Below are positions 44,317-54,844 of a stretch of 64,000 nt of DNA, in pieces. This stretch comes from Variovorax paradoxus (GTDB taxonomy: Bacteria; Pseudomonadota; Gammaproteobacteria; Burkholderiales; Burkholderiaceae_C): NCBI RefSeq assembly GCF_024734665.1, contig NZ_CP102931.1, forward strand, positions 990,001 to 1,054,000. Direction: 5' to 3'. The number at the start of each line of letters is the position of its first letter. The first letter of the stretch is position 1. A program made the translations under genes and the position numbers. The notes under the pieces are model-generated. The model was not told the DNA's origin. It was given only the letters and a program-made list of their open reading frames with translations, and did no database searches.

Positions 44317-45545
44317 CAAACGACCTGGCCGAGCTTGAAGATGGGCAGGTACATCGACACCACGATGCCGCCGATGATGGTGCCGAGGAACACGATGATG
44401 ATGGGTTCCATCAGGCTGGCGAGGCCTGCGACCATGTCGTCCACTTCTGATTCGTAGAAGTCGGCGGCCTTGCCCAGCATGTGGTCGATGGAGCCGGATT
44501 CTTCGCCAATGGCGGTCATCTGGATCACCATGGAAGGGAACAGGTTGGCGTTGGTCATGGCCGTGGTGAGGCTGGTGCCTGTGGAGACCTCCTGCTGGAT
44601 CTTCGTCGTGGCGTCGCCGTAGACGGTGTTGCCCGAGGCGCCACCCACCGAATCGAGGGCTTCGACCAGTGGCACGCCGGCGGCGAACATGGTTGCAAGG
44701 GTGCGGGTCCAGCGGGCTACGCAGGATTTTTCGATCAGGACGCCGAAAATTGGTACCTTCAGCAGTGCCCGGTCCATGACTCTTTGAAAGCGCTCGTTGC
44801 GCTTCCAGGCCTGCATGAAGAAGTAGAGCCCGCCGCCGATGCCGCCGAAGATCAGCCACCAGTAGGACACAAAGAATTCGCTGATGCTGATCACGATCAG
44901 CGTCGGCGCGGGCAGGTCAGCGCCGAACGACGTGAACACTTCCTTGAACGCCGGAATGACGAAGATCATGATGATGGCGATGACCACGAAGGCCACCACG
45001 ATCACCGAGATCGGGTACATCAATGCCGACTTGATCTTGGACTTGATCGCCTCGGTCTTTTCCATGTAGGTGGCCAGCCGGTCCAGCAGTTCTTCGAGAA
45101 TACCGGCCGCTTCGCCGGCCTCCACCAGGTTGCAGTACAGGTTGTCGAAGTACTTCGGGAACTTGCGGAAGGCAGCCGACAGCGAGGTGCCGGTTTCCAC
45201 GTCGCTGCGGATGTCGTTGAGCAGCTTGGCCACGCTTGCGTTCGCGTTGCCGCGCCCGACGATGTCGAAGGACTGCATCAAGGGCACGCCGGCCTTCATC
45301 ATGGTCGCCAACTGGCGCGTGAAGATGGCGATGTCCTTGGGCTTGATCGCCTTGCCGGAGCGCATGCGGCGCTTCTTGATCTTGGACGCGAGCACGCCCT
45401 GGCGACGCAGTGCGGCCTGCACCTGGTTTTCGCCGGCGGCACGAAGCTCACCGCGCACCATCTTGCCGTTGCGATCTTTGCCTTCCCATTCGAAGACAAA
45501 CTCCTTGAGCCCATCACGTGAGCGGGTGGATGCCACTGTTGCCAT
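44316..45545 (-). CDS. pilC: Type IV pilus inner-membrane platform protein PilC
   Basis: 409 residues. Two T2SSF domains (about 75-200 and 280-400) each carry the FTRQLATMMKAGVPL / WTRTLATMFAAGVPL pattern, and three membrane helices are seen (for example PISVIVVAFVVIAIIMIFVI). It couples the PilB motor to pilus assembly. GGAGA before the ATG at 45545 fixes the start. It belongs to the pilB-pilC-pilD-coaE operon. Confidence 0.96.
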   Translation of the reverse strand: MATVASTRSRDGLKEFVFEWEGKDRNGKMVRGELRAAGENQVQAALRRQGVLASKIKKRRMRSGKAIKPKDIAIFTRQLATMMKAGVPLMQSFDIVGRGNANASVAKLLNDIRSDVETGTSLSAAFRKFPKYFDNLYCNLVEAGEAAGILEELLDRLATYMEKTEAIKSKIKSALMYPISVIVVAFVVIAIIMIFVIPAFKEVFTSFGADLPAPTLIVISISEFFVSYWWLIFGGIGGGLYFFMQAWKRNERFQRVMDRALLKVPIFGVLIEKSCVARWTRTLATMFAAGVPLVEALDSVGGASGNTVYGDATTKIQQEVSTGTSLTTAMTNANLFPSMVIQMTAIGEESGSIDHMLGKAADFYESEVDDMVAGLASLMEPIIIVFLGTIIGGIVVSMYLPIFKLGQVV

Positions 45546-45571
45546 TCGATCTCCGGTTTTCAGTGTGTTCG

Positions 45572-47305
45572 TTATTCGTTGGTGCAGGCCACGACTTCTT
45601 CCAGAGAAGTGAGACCTTGCATCACTTTGCGCAGACCCGACTGCCGCAGCGAGCGTACGCCCTCCGCCTCGGACTGCTGTGCGATGTCGAGCGCGCTGCC
45701 GTCCCGCAGGATGATTTCCTGGATGGCCTCGGTGATCGGCATCACCTGGTAGATGCCCACGCGGCCCTTGTAGCCGCCGCTGCAAGCGGAGCAGCCGACG
45801 GGGCGGTAGGGCTTCCATGTGCCGTCCAGATCTTCCTCCCTGAACCCTGCGTCGAGTAGCGCTTCGCGCGGGACGTCGGCCGGCACGCGGCAGACGGTAC
45901 ACAGCCGCCGCGCGAGGCGCTGTGCCGTGATCAGGATCACGCTGGATGCGATGTTGAACGGCGCGATACCCATGTTGCGCATCCGCGTGAGCGTGGTCGG
46001 CGCGTCGTTGGTGTGCAGCGTGGAGAGCACCAGGTGGCCCGTTTGCGCGGCCTTGATCGAGATATCGGCGGTTTCGAGGTCGCGGATTTCGCCGACCATG
46101 ATGATGTCGGGATCCTGGCGCAGGAAGGCGCGCAGCGCGGTCGCGAAGGTCAGGCCGGCCCGTTCGTTGACGTTGACCTGGTTGACGCCGGGCAGGTTGA
46201 TTTCCGACGGATCTTCCGCCGTGGCGATGTTGACGCCCGGCTGGTTCAGCAGGTTCAGGCAGGTGTAGAGCGACACTGTCTTGCCGGAGCCAGTCGGGCC
46301 GGTGACGAGCACCATCCCGTACGGGCGGCCGATGGCATGCAGGAGCCGCGCTTTTTCATCCGCGTCGTAGCCCAGGGCATCGATACCCAGGCGCGCGCTG
46401 CTCGGGTCGAGAATACGAACGACGATCTTCTCGCCAAACAGCGTGGGCAGTGTGCTCACGCGAAAGTCGATCACGCGGTCGGGCCCGATCTTGAGCTTCA
46501 TTCGGCCGTCCTGCGGCACGCGTTTCTCGGAGATGTCGAGCCGGGAAATGACCTTGATGCGCGAGGCCAGCTTGTCCTTGATGACGGTGGGCGGGCTGGC
46601 GATCTCGCGCAGTTCGCCGTCGACCCGGAAACGCACGCGGTAGTGATGCTCGTAGGGCTCGAAGTGAATGTCCGAGGCCCGCATGCCAACGGCGTCGAGC
46701 AGCATCTTGTGAAGGAAGCGCACGACCGGTGCGTCTTCGACTTCTGCGATTGCCTGCTCGTTGCTGTCGCCCGAGGTGTCGGCCGAGACATCGTCGAACT
46801 CGAACTCGCTGCCGACGATGTTGTTGATGCTCTCCGCCGCCGTCACTGCGGCGGCTTCGATCATTCGCGACAGCTTGTCGTATTCCGCGATGACCCAGTC
46901 GACACCCATCTGGGAGGCGAACTTGATCTTCTCTGCCGCCTGTTGGTCCGAGGGATCGGCTGTTGCAACAATCAGACGGTTGTTGCGTTTGCTCAGGACA
47001 ACGATGCGGTACGCGTGGCACAGCTTCGCGTCGAGCAGATCCTTCGGCAGGCGCTGGGGATCGATGGCGTCGAGATCGAGCAGCGGCGCGCCGAAGGCGG
47101 TGGAAAGGGTGTGGGCGAGATCGGCGGCCGAGACGGCGCCGGAGCCGGTCAGCTCCGCGATGAAGCTGGTGCGGCCACTCAGGGACTTCTGGTAGATGTC
47201 TTCGGCGGCCCTGGCAGGAAGCTTGCCGGCCGACACCAGGGCGCGCGCGAGCCCGGGGAGGGCAATCTGCGAGGGTTCTTTAACTGGAAGTTCGGCAGCG
47301 GCCAT
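45572..47305 (-). CDS. pilB: Type IV pilus assembly ATPase PilB
   Basis: 577 residues. An N-terminal MshEN-like domain (about 20-160), N2 domain (ASDIHFEPYEHHYRVRFRVD), Walker A GPTGSGKTVSLYT, Asp box region EDPSEINLPGVNQV, Walker B (DPDIIMVGEIRD), the His box HLVLSTLHTNDA and a zinc-binding CTVC/CSAC pair near 490-535. It is the extension motor of type IV pili. pilA, pilT and the secretin are not in the window. The upstream 113 nt to the tRNA contain no promoter that I could identify with confidence. Confidence 0.96.
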   Translation of the reverse strand: MAAAELPVKEPSQIALPGLARALVSAGKLPARAAEDIYQKSLSGRTSFIAELTGSGAVSAADLAHTLSTAFGAPLLDLDAIDPQRLPKDLLDAKLCHAYRIVVLSKRNNRLIVATADPSDQQAAEKIKFASQMGVDWVIAEYDKLSRMIEAAAVTAAESINNIVGSEFEFDDVSADTSGDSNEQAIAEVEDAPVVRFLHKMLLDAVGMRASDIHFEPYEHHYRVRFRVDGELREIASPPTVIKDKLASRIKVISRLDISEKRVPQDGRMKLKIGPDRVIDFRVSTLPTLFGEKIVVRILDPSSARLGIDALGYDADEKARLLHAIGRPYGMVLVTGPTGSGKTVSLYTCLNLLNQPGVNIATAEDPSEINLPGVNQVNVNERAGLTFATALRAFLRQDPDIIMVGEIRDLETADISIKAAQTGHLVLSTLHTNDAPTTLTRMRNMGIAPFNIASSVILITAQRLARRLCTVCRVPADVPREALLDAGFREEDLDGTWKPYRPVGCSACSGGYKGRVGIYQVMPITEAIQEIILRDGSALDIAQQSEAEGVRSLRQSGLRKVMQGLTSLEEVVACTNE

Positions 47306-47418
47306 TCAACGAATGAAAAAGATGTGAAAAAGTGCTTCACGATCATCGCTGAACAGCCCAGTGCTGTAAATCGCTACACAGCAACAGGCATGGCCATTTA
47401 TTTATGCCAGCCAAAGGC

Positions 47419-47495
47419 TGGTCGGGGTGAGAGGATTCGAACCTCCGGCCTCTACGTCCCGAACGTAGCGCTCTACCAGGCTAAGCTACACCCCG
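47419..47495 (-). tRNA. tRNA-Pro (anticodon CGG), CCA encoded
   Basis: Minus-strand cloverleaf: acceptor CGGGGTG pairs with CACCCCG; the D arm follows; the anticodon stem CTACG/CGTAG encloses the loop TTCGGGA, giving anticodon CGG; the T arm contains GTTCGAATCC. Discriminator A and the CCA end (47419-47421) are encoded. A hairpin CCAGCC-N3-GGCTGG overlaps the CCA end and could aid processing or termination. The gene lies between ispB and pilB on the same strand. Confidence 0.95.
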
Positions 47496-47546
47496 ATGGT
47501 TGCAAGAAAAAAGAAATCGTCCTAGATGCCAACTCAGGAGAGGTGT

Positions 47547-48539
47547 TCAGGCACGTCGCTCAAGCAACTGAGCCGCCAATTGTAGCAAACCTGAAGCGTG
47601 CGAATTGGATGGGAAGCCGCTCAGCGCATGAATTGCGCGCTGTGCTTCGGCGGCAGCCGCCGCGCGGGAGGCGTCCAGGGCTCCAGTTTCGCGAACGATC
47701 TCGACGACCTTGCCCAGCTGGGCGGTGTCGCCCGCCTCGATGGCGGCGCGCACCAGGTCGCTCTGAGCCGAGGTGCCTCGCTGCATTGCGAAGATGAGCG
47801 GGAGCGTGGTCTTGCCTTCGCGCAGGTCGTCGCCGACGTTCTTTCCTGTCTCGTTGGCGTCGCCCGCGTAGTCCAGCACGTCGTCGATCACCTGGAAGGC
47901 GGTGCCGAGTGCCTGTCCGTAGGTGGCGCAGGCCTCTTCCACATCAGGTGTGGCGCCTGCCAGCACGGCCGCGAGGCGGGTGCTGGCCTCGAAGAGCTTT
48001 GCGGTCTTCGAGCGGATCACGCGCAGATATGCCGCCTCGTCCAGCGATGCGTCGTGCATGTTCATCAGCTGGAGTACCTCGCCTTCGGCGATCACGTTGG
48101 TGGCTTCGGCCAGGATCTGCATGACGCGCATGTTGCTGGCATCCAACATCATCTGGAATGCGCGCGAGTAGAGAAAGTCGCCGACCAGCACGCTGGCCGG
48201 GTTGCCGAACGATTCGTTGGCGGTCGCTCGCCCGCGCCGCAGGGTCGATTCGTCGACCACGTCGTCATGCAGCAGGGTGGCCGTATGAATGAATTCCACA
48301 ACGGCGGCCAGATTGAAGCGCTGTTCGCCGGTGTAACCCAGCGCGCCCGACATCAGCAGCAGGAGCGCCGGCCGCAGGCGTTTGCCGCCAGCGGAAATGA
48401 TGTACCTGGAAACCTGGCTGACCAGCGGCACGCCCGTGTCGAGGCGGCGGGCGATCACACGGTCGACTTCGACCATGTCGCCGGCAATCAGGTCCAGCAC
48501 GGTGGCGGTGGGGGAGGTGTCGGCGGCGGGAACTGGCAA
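47547..48539 (-). CDS. ispB: Octaprenyl diphosphate synthase (polyprenyl synthetase)
   Basis: About 330 residues. The first Asp-rich motif LLHDDVVDES, FIHTA just before it, GGKRLRPAL, and the second motif VIDDVLDY are intact. It makes the C40 side chain of ubiquinone. The start is uncertain: the frame is open to 48668, but a minus-strand TATAAT (48606-48611) suggests transcription starts near 48599, which leaves TTG 48539 or GTG 48500; alignment with E. coli IspB favours one of these. It is divergent from rplU. Confidence 0.93.
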   Translation of the reverse strand: MPVPAADTSPTATVLDLIAGDMVEVDRVIARRLDTGVPLVSQVSRYIISAGGKRLRPALLLLMSGALGYTGEQRFNLAAVVEFIHTATLLHDDVVDESTLRRGRATANESFGNPASVLVGDFLYSRAFQMMLDASNMRVMQILAEATNVIAEGEVLQLMNMHDASLDEAAYLRVIRSKTAKLFEASTRLAAVLAGATPDVEEACATYGQALGTAFQVIDDVLDYAGDANETGKNVGDDLREGKTTLPLIFAMQRGTSAQSDLVRAAIEAGDTAQLGKVVEIVRETGALDASRAAAAAEAQRAIHALSGFPSNSHASGLLQLAAQLLERRA

Positions 48540-48675
48540 AGCGGAGGCGCGGAGCGCTGCTGAGGATGATGGCGACCCAAGCTGGGGAAGGGCCGGAAGG
48601 CGCAAATTATAGGGAGCCGCGGCGGTTTGCCGGGATTGCGCTGGGCTGAAAGTGGTTAGCAGGCACAAACCGCGC

Positions 48676-48681
48676 TATAAT
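48676..48681 (+). promoter_or_regulatory. Putative -10 box of the rplU-rpmA promoter
   Basis: A perfect TATAAT about 50 bp upstream of rplU in the divergent ispB-rplU region. No clear -35 hexamer is found at the normal distance (TGGTTA at 48653-48658 is the best). A second TATAAT in the opposite direction (48606-48611, minus strand) would serve ispB. Confidence 0.5.
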
Positions 48682-48730
48682 CTTGGGCTCTGCGGAATTC
48701 GCTGCGGAGACTCATTTCTAAGAGGTTTAC

Positions 48731-49042
48731 ATGTACGCGGTCATAAAAACCGGTGGCAAGCAGTATCGCGTTGCTTCCGGCGAGAAAATTAAAGTAGAAC
48801 AGATTGCTGCGGACGTAGGCCAGGAAATCGTGATCGACCAGGTTCTGGCTGTCGGAAACGGCGCTGAAATCAAGGTTGGCACGCCCCTGGTGTCCGGCGC
48901 AACGGTGACAGTCACGGTACTGTCGCACGGCAAGCACGACAAGGTCCACATCTTCAAGATGCGCCGTCGCAAGCACTATCAGAAACGTCAAGGTCATCGC
49001 CAGCAGTTCACCGAACTGCAAATCGGCGCGATCGCCGGCTAA
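48731..49042 (+). CDS. rplU: Ribosomal protein bL21
   Basis: 103 residues, the E. coli length. [20 protein letters not shown] and [17 protein letters not shown] are the family signatures. bL21 binds 23S rRNA in the large subunit. AGAGGT before the ATG serves as ribosome site. rpmA follows after 12 nt. Confidence 0.98.
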   Translation: MYAVIKTGGKQYRVASGEKIKVEQIAADVGQEIVIDQVLAVGNGAEIKVGTPLVSGATVTVTVLSHGKHDKVHIFKMRRRKHYQKRQGHRQQFTELQIGAIAG

Positions 49043-49054
49043 GGAGCAGATTCC

Positions 49055-49315
49055 ATGGCACAGAAAAAAGGCGGCGGCTCAACGCGAAACGGGCGCGACT
49101 CCAAGCCCAAGATGCTCGGCGTGAAGGCTTTCGGCGGCGAACTGATCAGCGCAGGCTCGATCATCGTGCGCCAGCGCGGCACCCAGTTCCACCCCGGCGT
49201 GAACGTCGGCGTGGGCAAGGACCACACGCTGTTTGCCCTGGTCGACGGCCACGTGTCGTTCGGTACCAAGGGTGCACTCAACAAGCACACGGTCAACGTG
49301 ACCCCCGCGGCGTAA
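49055..49315 (+). CDS. rpmA: Ribosomal protein bL27
   Basis: 86 residues starting [19 protein letters not shown], the N-terminal tail that reaches the peptidyl-transferase centre, with no cleavable extension of the Firmicutes kind. [20 protein letters not shown] is the conserved core. It is the second gene of the rplU-rpmA-obgE unit and is followed by a hairpin. Confidence 0.98.
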   Translation: MAQKKGGGSTRNGRDSKPKMLGVKAFGGELISAGSIIVRQRGTQFHPGVNVGVGKDHTLFALVDGHVSFGTKGALNKHTVNVTPAA

Positions 49316-49340
49316 GCCTCGAGTCACTTCGACCTGCCCG

Positions 49341-49368
49341 AGGCCCCGCATTGCCGGGGCTTCTTCAT
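49341..49368 (+). terminator. Hairpin terminator between rpmA and obgE
   Basis: GCCCCG-CATTGC-CGGGGC (49343-49360), extendable by two pairs, followed by TTCTTCATTT. It sits about 25 nt after the rpmA stop. The pyrimidine tract is imperfect, so it may only lower read-through and set obgE below the ribosomal proteins. Confidence 0.65.
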
Positions 49369-49374
49369 TTGTAA

Positions 49375-50463
<1,089 letters not shown>

Positions 50464-50498
50464 GCGGCGTTGCCGCATCGCCCCGCGGCCCTGCCAAC

Positions 50499-50516
50499 AG
50501 ATAGATAGATAGACAG
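50499..50516. repeat. Short tetranucleotide repeat (ATAG) between obgE and proB
   Basis: Four tandem near-copies of ATAG in the 90-nt gap between obgE and proB. Non-coding and too short to be more than a possible slippage site; similar tetramers occur around 5690-5716. Confidence 0.5.
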
Positions 50517-50553
50517 CAATCCACGCAGCATCCAAGACCGTTACAACCCGAAA

Positions 50554-51693
50554 ATGACCTCGAACTCCGGATCCACTGCCTTGCGGGATGCCCGCCGTAT
50601 CGTCGTCAAGGTGGGTTCCAGCCTCGTGACCAACGAGGGGCGCGGTCTCGACGAGGCTGCCATCGGCGAGTGGTGCCGGCAACTGGCTGCACTGGTGCGC
50701 GAAGGGCGCGAGGTCGTGATGGTGTCGAGCGGGGCCATTGCCGAAGGCATGAAGCGCCTCGGCTGGCGCACCCGGCCGCACGAAATCAACGAGCTTCAGG
50801 CCGCTGCGGCCGTCGGACAGATGGGCCTGGCCCAGATGTACGAAACCAAGCTGCGCGAAAACGAAATCGGCAGCGCGCAGGTGCTGCTGACCCACGCCGA
50901 CCTGGCCGATCGCGAGCGCTACCTCAATGCCCGTTCGACCCTGGTCACGCTGCTCAAGCTGGGTGTGGTGCCGGTCATCAACGAGAACGACACGGTCGTC
51001 AACGACGAGATCAAGTTCGGCGACAACGACACGCTGGGTGCACTCGTGGCCAACCTGGTCGAGGCCGATGCGCTGGTCATCCTCACAGATCAGAAGGGCC
51101 TGTACACGGCCGACCCGCGCAAGGACCCGGAAGCCAAGTTCGTGCACGAAGCCGCTGCGGGCGATCCGGCGCTCGAAGCGATGGCGGGTGGCGCAGGCTC
51201 CAGCATCGGCCGTGGCGGGATGATCACCAAAATCCTCGCGGCCAAGCGCGCCGCCGGCTCTGGCGCTTCCACGGTCATAGCCTGGGGCCGAGAGGCCGAT
51301 GCCCTGCTGCGCCTGGCGCGGGGCGAGTCCATCGGCACGCTGCTGGTGGCGCAGACCGCCAAGCACCAGGCCCGCAAGCGCTGGATGGCTGACCACCTGC
51401 AACTGCGCGGCGCCGTCGTCGTCGATGCGGGTGCGGCAGCCAAGGTACGGGCCGAGGGCAAGAGCCTGCTGCCGATCGGCATGACCAGCGTTTCAGGCGA
51501 GTTTTCGCGCGGCGACGTGATCGCGGTGCGCGACGTCGATGGCGTCGAGCTGGCCCGGGGCCTTGCCAACTATTCGAGCGTGGAGGCGCGCCTGCTGTGC
51601 CGCAAGCCCTCGAGCGAGTTCGAGCGCCTGTTGGGCTATGTTGCGGAGCCCGAGATGGTCCATCGCGACAACATGGTGCTGATGCCCAGCTGA
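50554..51693 (+). CDS. proB: Glutamate 5-kinase
   Basis: 379 residues with both domains: the amino-acid kinase domain ([62 protein letters not shown]) and a C-terminal PUA domain (about 285-379). It commits glutamate to proline synthesis and is normally feedback-inhibited by proline. proA is not adjacent. A strong bidirectional hairpin follows the stop codon. Confidence 0.97.
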   Translation: MTSNSGSTALRDARRIVVKVGSSLVTNEGRGLDEAAIGEWCRQLAALVREGREVVMVSSGAIAEGMKRLGWRTRPHEINELQAAAAVGQMGLAQMYETKLRENEIGSAQVLLTHADLADRERYLNARSTLVTLLKLGVVPVINENDTVVNDEIKFGDNDTLGALVANLVEADALVILTDQKGLYTADPRKDPEAKFVHEAAAGDPALEAMAGGAGSSIGRGGMITKILAAKRAAGSGASTVIAWGREADALLRLARGESIGTLLVAQTAKHQARKRWMADHLQLRGAVVVDAGAAAKVRAEGKSLLPIGMTSVSGEFSRGDVIAVRDVDGVELARGLANYSSVEARLLCRKPSSEFERLLGYVAEPEMVHRDNMVLMPS

Positions 51694-51702
51694 TGATCCA
51701 AA

Positions 51703-51731
51703 CAACAACGGGGCGCAAGGCCCCGTTGTTG
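51703..51731. terminator. Bidirectional terminator between proB and the CNP1-like gene
   Basis: A perfect 12-bp stem, CAACAACGGGGC (51703-51714) with GCCCCGTTGTTG (51720-51731), loop GCAAG. It fills the 48-nt convergent gap. On the plus strand it is followed by TCTGGATTG, on the minus strand by TTTGG, so it can stop transcription from both sides. Confidence 0.8.
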
Positions 51732-51741
51732 TCTGGATTGA

Positions 51742-52335
51742 CTACTGCACTTCCCGCACCGGGTTGCGTATGTTCTGCACCATTTCCCCGATCGAGGCGC
51801 GCGGCGCATTGCCGCGGCACAGGGCCTGGGTCGACAGCGCCCGGGTGTAGCTGGAGTTCAGGTCGTTCAGGCGTTTCCACTCCGGCTTTGCGACGTCTTG
51901 CCAGGCGCCGTTGTTGTAGCGCGCATAGCTCTTCATTTCCGCAGTGGAGCAGCGCACGCCCTCGTAGAAGGCGTTGACGGCGCTGCCAGTGCGGTTGCGC
52001 GCCACCACCACGTAGCGCACGATCCCGTCGCCAGTGATCGTGATCGTGTTCGGGTCGACGCCGAACTTCAGGCTCATGTAGGGCGGCATCTCGATCGGCA
52101 GCAGACGGCTTTCGCTGAAGGCCGGCGGCGGCGGCGTTGCCGTTTCTTCCCATTCCCTGTCCGTTTCGGATCGCTTCGGCGGCGGCGGGCTGCCGGCCTG
52201 CGCCCAGTCGGGGTTGTCGGTGTCGTGCTGGCCCGAGGCGCAGCCCGCGAGGACGCCGAAGCAGATCAGAAGAAGGGCGCGTTCAGCGTTGCGTCGGAAG
52301 GAACGGCGCTTTGTTGTTGTGGACAGGAGGTTCAT
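51742..52335 (-). CDS. CNP1-like family lipoprotein
   Basis: 197 residues. The lipobox LAGC places lipidated Cys at about residue 32 ([12 protein letters not shown]) after a basic N-terminus. A proline-rich linker ([19 protein letters not shown]) leads to the CNP1-like domain ([40 protein letters not shown], then [11 protein letters not shown]). The family, named from Neisseria, is of unknown role. The gene starts inside the end of rppH (53-nt overlap in another frame), so it is probably co-expressed with it. Confidence 0.82.
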   Translation of the reverse strand: MNLLSTTTKRRSFRRNAERALLLICFGVLAGCASGQHDTDNPDWAQAGSPPPPKRSETDREWEETATPPPPAFSESRLLPIEMPPYMSLKFGVDPNTITITGDGIVRYVVVARNRTGSAVNAFYEGVRCSTAEMKSYARYNNGAWQDVAKPEWKRLNDLNSSYTRALSTQALCRGNAPRASIGEMVQNIRNPVREVQ

Positions 52336-52951
52336 CGCTCGCAGAAGGAATGTCGGGATGCGGATCGAAACTGCCGCCGGGCGGCAGGTCCAGTCCGGGA
52401 GGCGCCCCGGCGTCTGGCGAATGGCGCTCGAATTCTCGGGCGCGCACGTTGCTGCGCAGGAAGCGGTTGCGGAAATCCTGCCTTGGCAGGTAGCGAGCAA
52501 GCTCGGTGAGCGCCATCTCGTAGACGCCGCGCTTGAACTCGACGACCACGTCGAGCGGCACCCAGTAGTCGTGCCAGCGCCAAGCATCGAACTCGGGATG
52601 GTCGGTGGCACGCAGGTTGAGATCCCAGTCGTGGCCGACGAGTTGCAGCAAATACCAGATTTGTTTCTGGCCCTTGTAGTGGCCCCGTGCGTCACGGCGG
52701 ATGAACCGATCCGGCACCTCGTAGCGCAACCAGTCGCGGGTACGGGCCACGATGCGCACGTGCTCCGGATGGAGCCCCACTTCCTCGTGCAGTTCCCGGA
52801 ACATGGCTTGCTCGGGACTTTCGCCGCGGTCGATGCCGCCTTGCGGAAACTGCCAGGAATGCGTGCGTATGCGTTTGCCCCAGAAAACCTGGTTTCTCTG
52901 GTTGAGCAGGATGATGCCGACGTTGGGCCTGAAGCCGTCCCGGTCGAGCAT
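52283..52951 (-). CDS. rppH: RNA pyrophosphohydrolase
   Basis: 222 residues. [20 protein letters not shown] is the RppH start and the Nudix box reads [20 protein letters not shown] followed by VGL. RppH removes pyrophosphate from mRNA 5' ends to trigger RNase E decay. It is longer than E. coli RppH (176) through a proline- and aspartate-rich tail of about 40 residues ([20 protein letters not shown]) that ends within the next gene. ATG 52951 is used; ATG 52957 is two codons earlier. Divergent from proS. Confidence 0.95.
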   Translation of the reverse strand: MLDRDGFRPNVGIILLNQRNQVFWGKRIRTHSWQFPQGGIDRGESPEQAMFRELHEEVGLHPEHVRIVARTRDWLRYEVPDRFIRRDARGHYKGQKQIWYLLQLVGHDWDLNLRATDHPEFDAWRWHDYWVPLDVVVEFKRGVYEMALTELARYLPRQDFRNRFLRSNVRAREFERHSPDAGAPPGLDLPPGGSFDPHPDIPSASDEPPVHNNKAPFLPTQR

Positions 52952-52988
52952 AATCAAACCCCAATTTTTGAACTGAGTCGATTATGCA

Positions 52989-53055
52989 TGCCGGGTTGCC
53001 CTCGGCAAGCTGCCGATGCCAGGCTCTCAGGGTCTCTCCGGGGGAGCAGTCCCCC
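52989..53055 (+). promoter_or_regulatory. Structured leader upstream of proS with competing hairpins
   Basis: TGCCG (52989-52993) can pair with CGGCA (53003-53007), or CGGCA can pair with TGCCG (53011-53015); the two stems exclude each other. A third, independent hairpin GGGGGA-GCAG-TCCCCC (53040-53055) follows 43 nt before the proS start. I know no named element of this form; it may be chance in GC-rich DNA. Confidence 0.3.
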
Positions 53056-53098
53056 ACTTCCCATTTTCGAATCCAGCGAATCCATCACACCGATCCCG

Positions 53099-54844
53099 AT
53101 GAAAGCTTCCCGATTTTTTGTCTCCACCCTCAAGGAAGCGCCCGCTGACGCAGAGGTCGCGAGCCACCGGCTCATGATGCGGGCCGGCATGATCAAGAAG
53201 CTCGGCACGGGCATCTACACCTACATGCCCATGGGGCTGCGCGTGATCCGCAAGGTCGAGGCCATCGTGCGCGAAGAGATGAACCGCGCCGGCGCCGTCG
53301 AGATGACGATGCCCGTGGTGCAGCCGGCCGAGTTCTGGCAGGAGACCGGCCGCTTCGAGAAGATGGGCCCCGAGCTGCTGCGCATCAAGGACCGGCACGA
53401 CCGCGACTACGTGATCCAGCCGACCAGCGAAGAGGTCGTGACCGACATCGCGCGCCAGGAAATCCGTAGCTACAAGCAGCTGCCGAAGAATTTCTACCAG
53501 ATCCAGACCAAGTTCCGCGACGAGCGCCGTCCGCGCTTCGGCCTGATGCGTGGGCGCGAATTCATCATGAAGGACGCCTACAGCTTCGACCGCGACCTCG
53601 ACGCGGCCAAGGCCAGCTACCAGACCATGGCGCAGGCCTACCGCAACATCTTCGACCGATTCGGCCTGCGCTACCGCGCCGTGGCGGCCGACAGCGGCGC
53701 CATCGGCGGCGACCTGAGCGAAGAATTCCAGGTGATCGCCGCGACCGGCGAAGACGCCATCGTCTACTGCCCCGACAGCGAATACGCCGCCAACATGGAA
53801 AAGGCCGAGGCGCTGGCCCCGGCCGGCCCGCGCCCCGCGGCCGCCAAGCCGCTCCAGAAAACGCCGACCCCCGGCAAGAGCACCTGCGCCGACGTGGCCG
53901 AACTGCTCGGCGTGCCGCTCTCGACCACCATCAAGTCGCTGGTGCTTGCCACCGATATCGTCGACGAGGCCGGCAATCCGAAGGGCTCGCAGGTCTGGCT
54001 GCTGCTGCTGCGCGGCGACCACGACATGAACGAGATCAAGGTCAGCAAGCTGCCCGGCCTGAACCAGGGCTTCCGCTTCGCAACCCTCGCTGAGATCGAG
54101 GACCACTTCGGCTGCAAGCCCGGCTACCTGGGCCCGCTGAACCTCAAGAAGCCCGTCAAGCTCGTGGCCGACCGCGAAGCTGCCGTCATGGCCGACTGGA
54201 TCACCGGCGCCAACGAGGTCGACTTCCACATGACTGGCGTCAACTGGGGCCGCGACCTGCCCGAGCCCGACCTGATCGCCGACATCCGCAACGTGGTCGC
54301 GGGCGACGCCTCGCCCGACGGCAAGGGCGTGCTGGCCATCGAGCGCGGCATCGAAGTCGGCCACGTGTTCGTGCTGGGCACCAAGTACAGCAAGGACATG
54401 AACGCCACCTACCTCGACGAAGGCGGCAAGCCGCAATTCCTCGAAATGGGTTGCTACGGCATCGGCATCACCCGCCTGCCGGCCGCCGCCATCGAACAGA
54501 ACCACGACGAGCGCGGCATCATCTGGCCCGACGCGCTGGCCCCGTTCACGGTGGTGGTCTGCCCGATCGGCATGGACCGCAGCCCCGAGGTCAAGGTGGC
54601 GGCCGAAGCGCTCTACGAAGAGCTGCTTGCCAAGGGCGTCGACGTGCTGCTCGACGACCGCGGCGAACGCCCCGGCGCGATGTTCGCCGACTGGGAGCTG
54701 ATCGGCGTGCCGCACCGCGTGGTCATCTCGGATCGCGGTCTCAAGGAAGGTCAGCTCGAATACCAGGGCCGGCGCGACACCGCGGCCACCAAGGTGCCTG
54801 CAGCCGGCATCGCCGACTTCATCACCGGCAAGCTCGCGAAATGA
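53099..54844 (+). CDS. proS: Prolyl-tRNA synthetase, bacterial type with editing domain
   Basis: 581 residues, class II synthetase. Motif 1 region [16 protein letters not shown], motif 2 [21 protein letters not shown], and motif 3 in [17 protein letters not shown] are clear. The insertion domain INS (about 225-400) that hydrolyses mischarged Ala-tRNA(Pro) is complete. The C-terminal anticodon-binding domain ends FITGKLAK. Its stop overlaps the next start (ATGA). A tRNA-Pro gene lies 5.6 kb to the left. Confidence 0.98.
   Translation: MKASRFFVSTLKEAPADAEVASHRLMMRAGMIKKLGTGIYTYMPMGLRVIRKVEAIVREEMNRAGAVEMTMPVVQPAEFWQETGRFEKMGPELLRIKDRHDRDYVIQPTSEEVVTDIARQEIRSYKQLPKNFYQIQTKFRDERRPRFGLMRGREFIMKDAYSFDRDLDAAKASYQTMAQAYRNIFDRFGLRYRAVAADSGAIGGDLSEEFQVIAATGEDAIVYCPDSEYAANMEKAEALAPAGPRPAAAKPLQKTPTPGKSTCADVAELLGVPLSTTIKSLVLATDIVDEAGNPKGSQVWLLLLRGDHDMNEIKVSKLPGLNQGFRFATLAEIEDHFGCKPGYLGPLNLKKPVKLVADREAAVMADWITGANEVDFHMTGVNWGRDLPEPDLIADIRNVVAGDASPDGKGVLAIERGIEVGHVFVLGTKYSKDMNATYLDEGGKPQFLEMGCYGIGITRLPAAAIEQNHDERGIIWPDALAPFTVVVCPIGMDRSPEVKVAAEALYEELLAKGVDVLLDDRGERPGAMFADWELIGVPHRVVISDRGLKEGQLEYQGRRDTAATKVPAAGIADFITGKLAK

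Noticed and set aside
47385..47400. Sigma-54-like GG...GC element upstream of pilB on the minus strand
   Set aside because: Spacing is eleven instead of ten bases between GG and GC, which normally abolishes function.
50499..50516. ATAG repeat as a phase-variation switch
   Set aside because: Only about four units, outside any reading frame and not near a promoter element.
52981..53060. Resemblance of the proS leader to a glycine riboswitch (CTCTCAGG, GCCGA)
   Set aside because: The pieces are in the wrong order and on opposite strands for the known aptamer, and the downstream gene does not fit.
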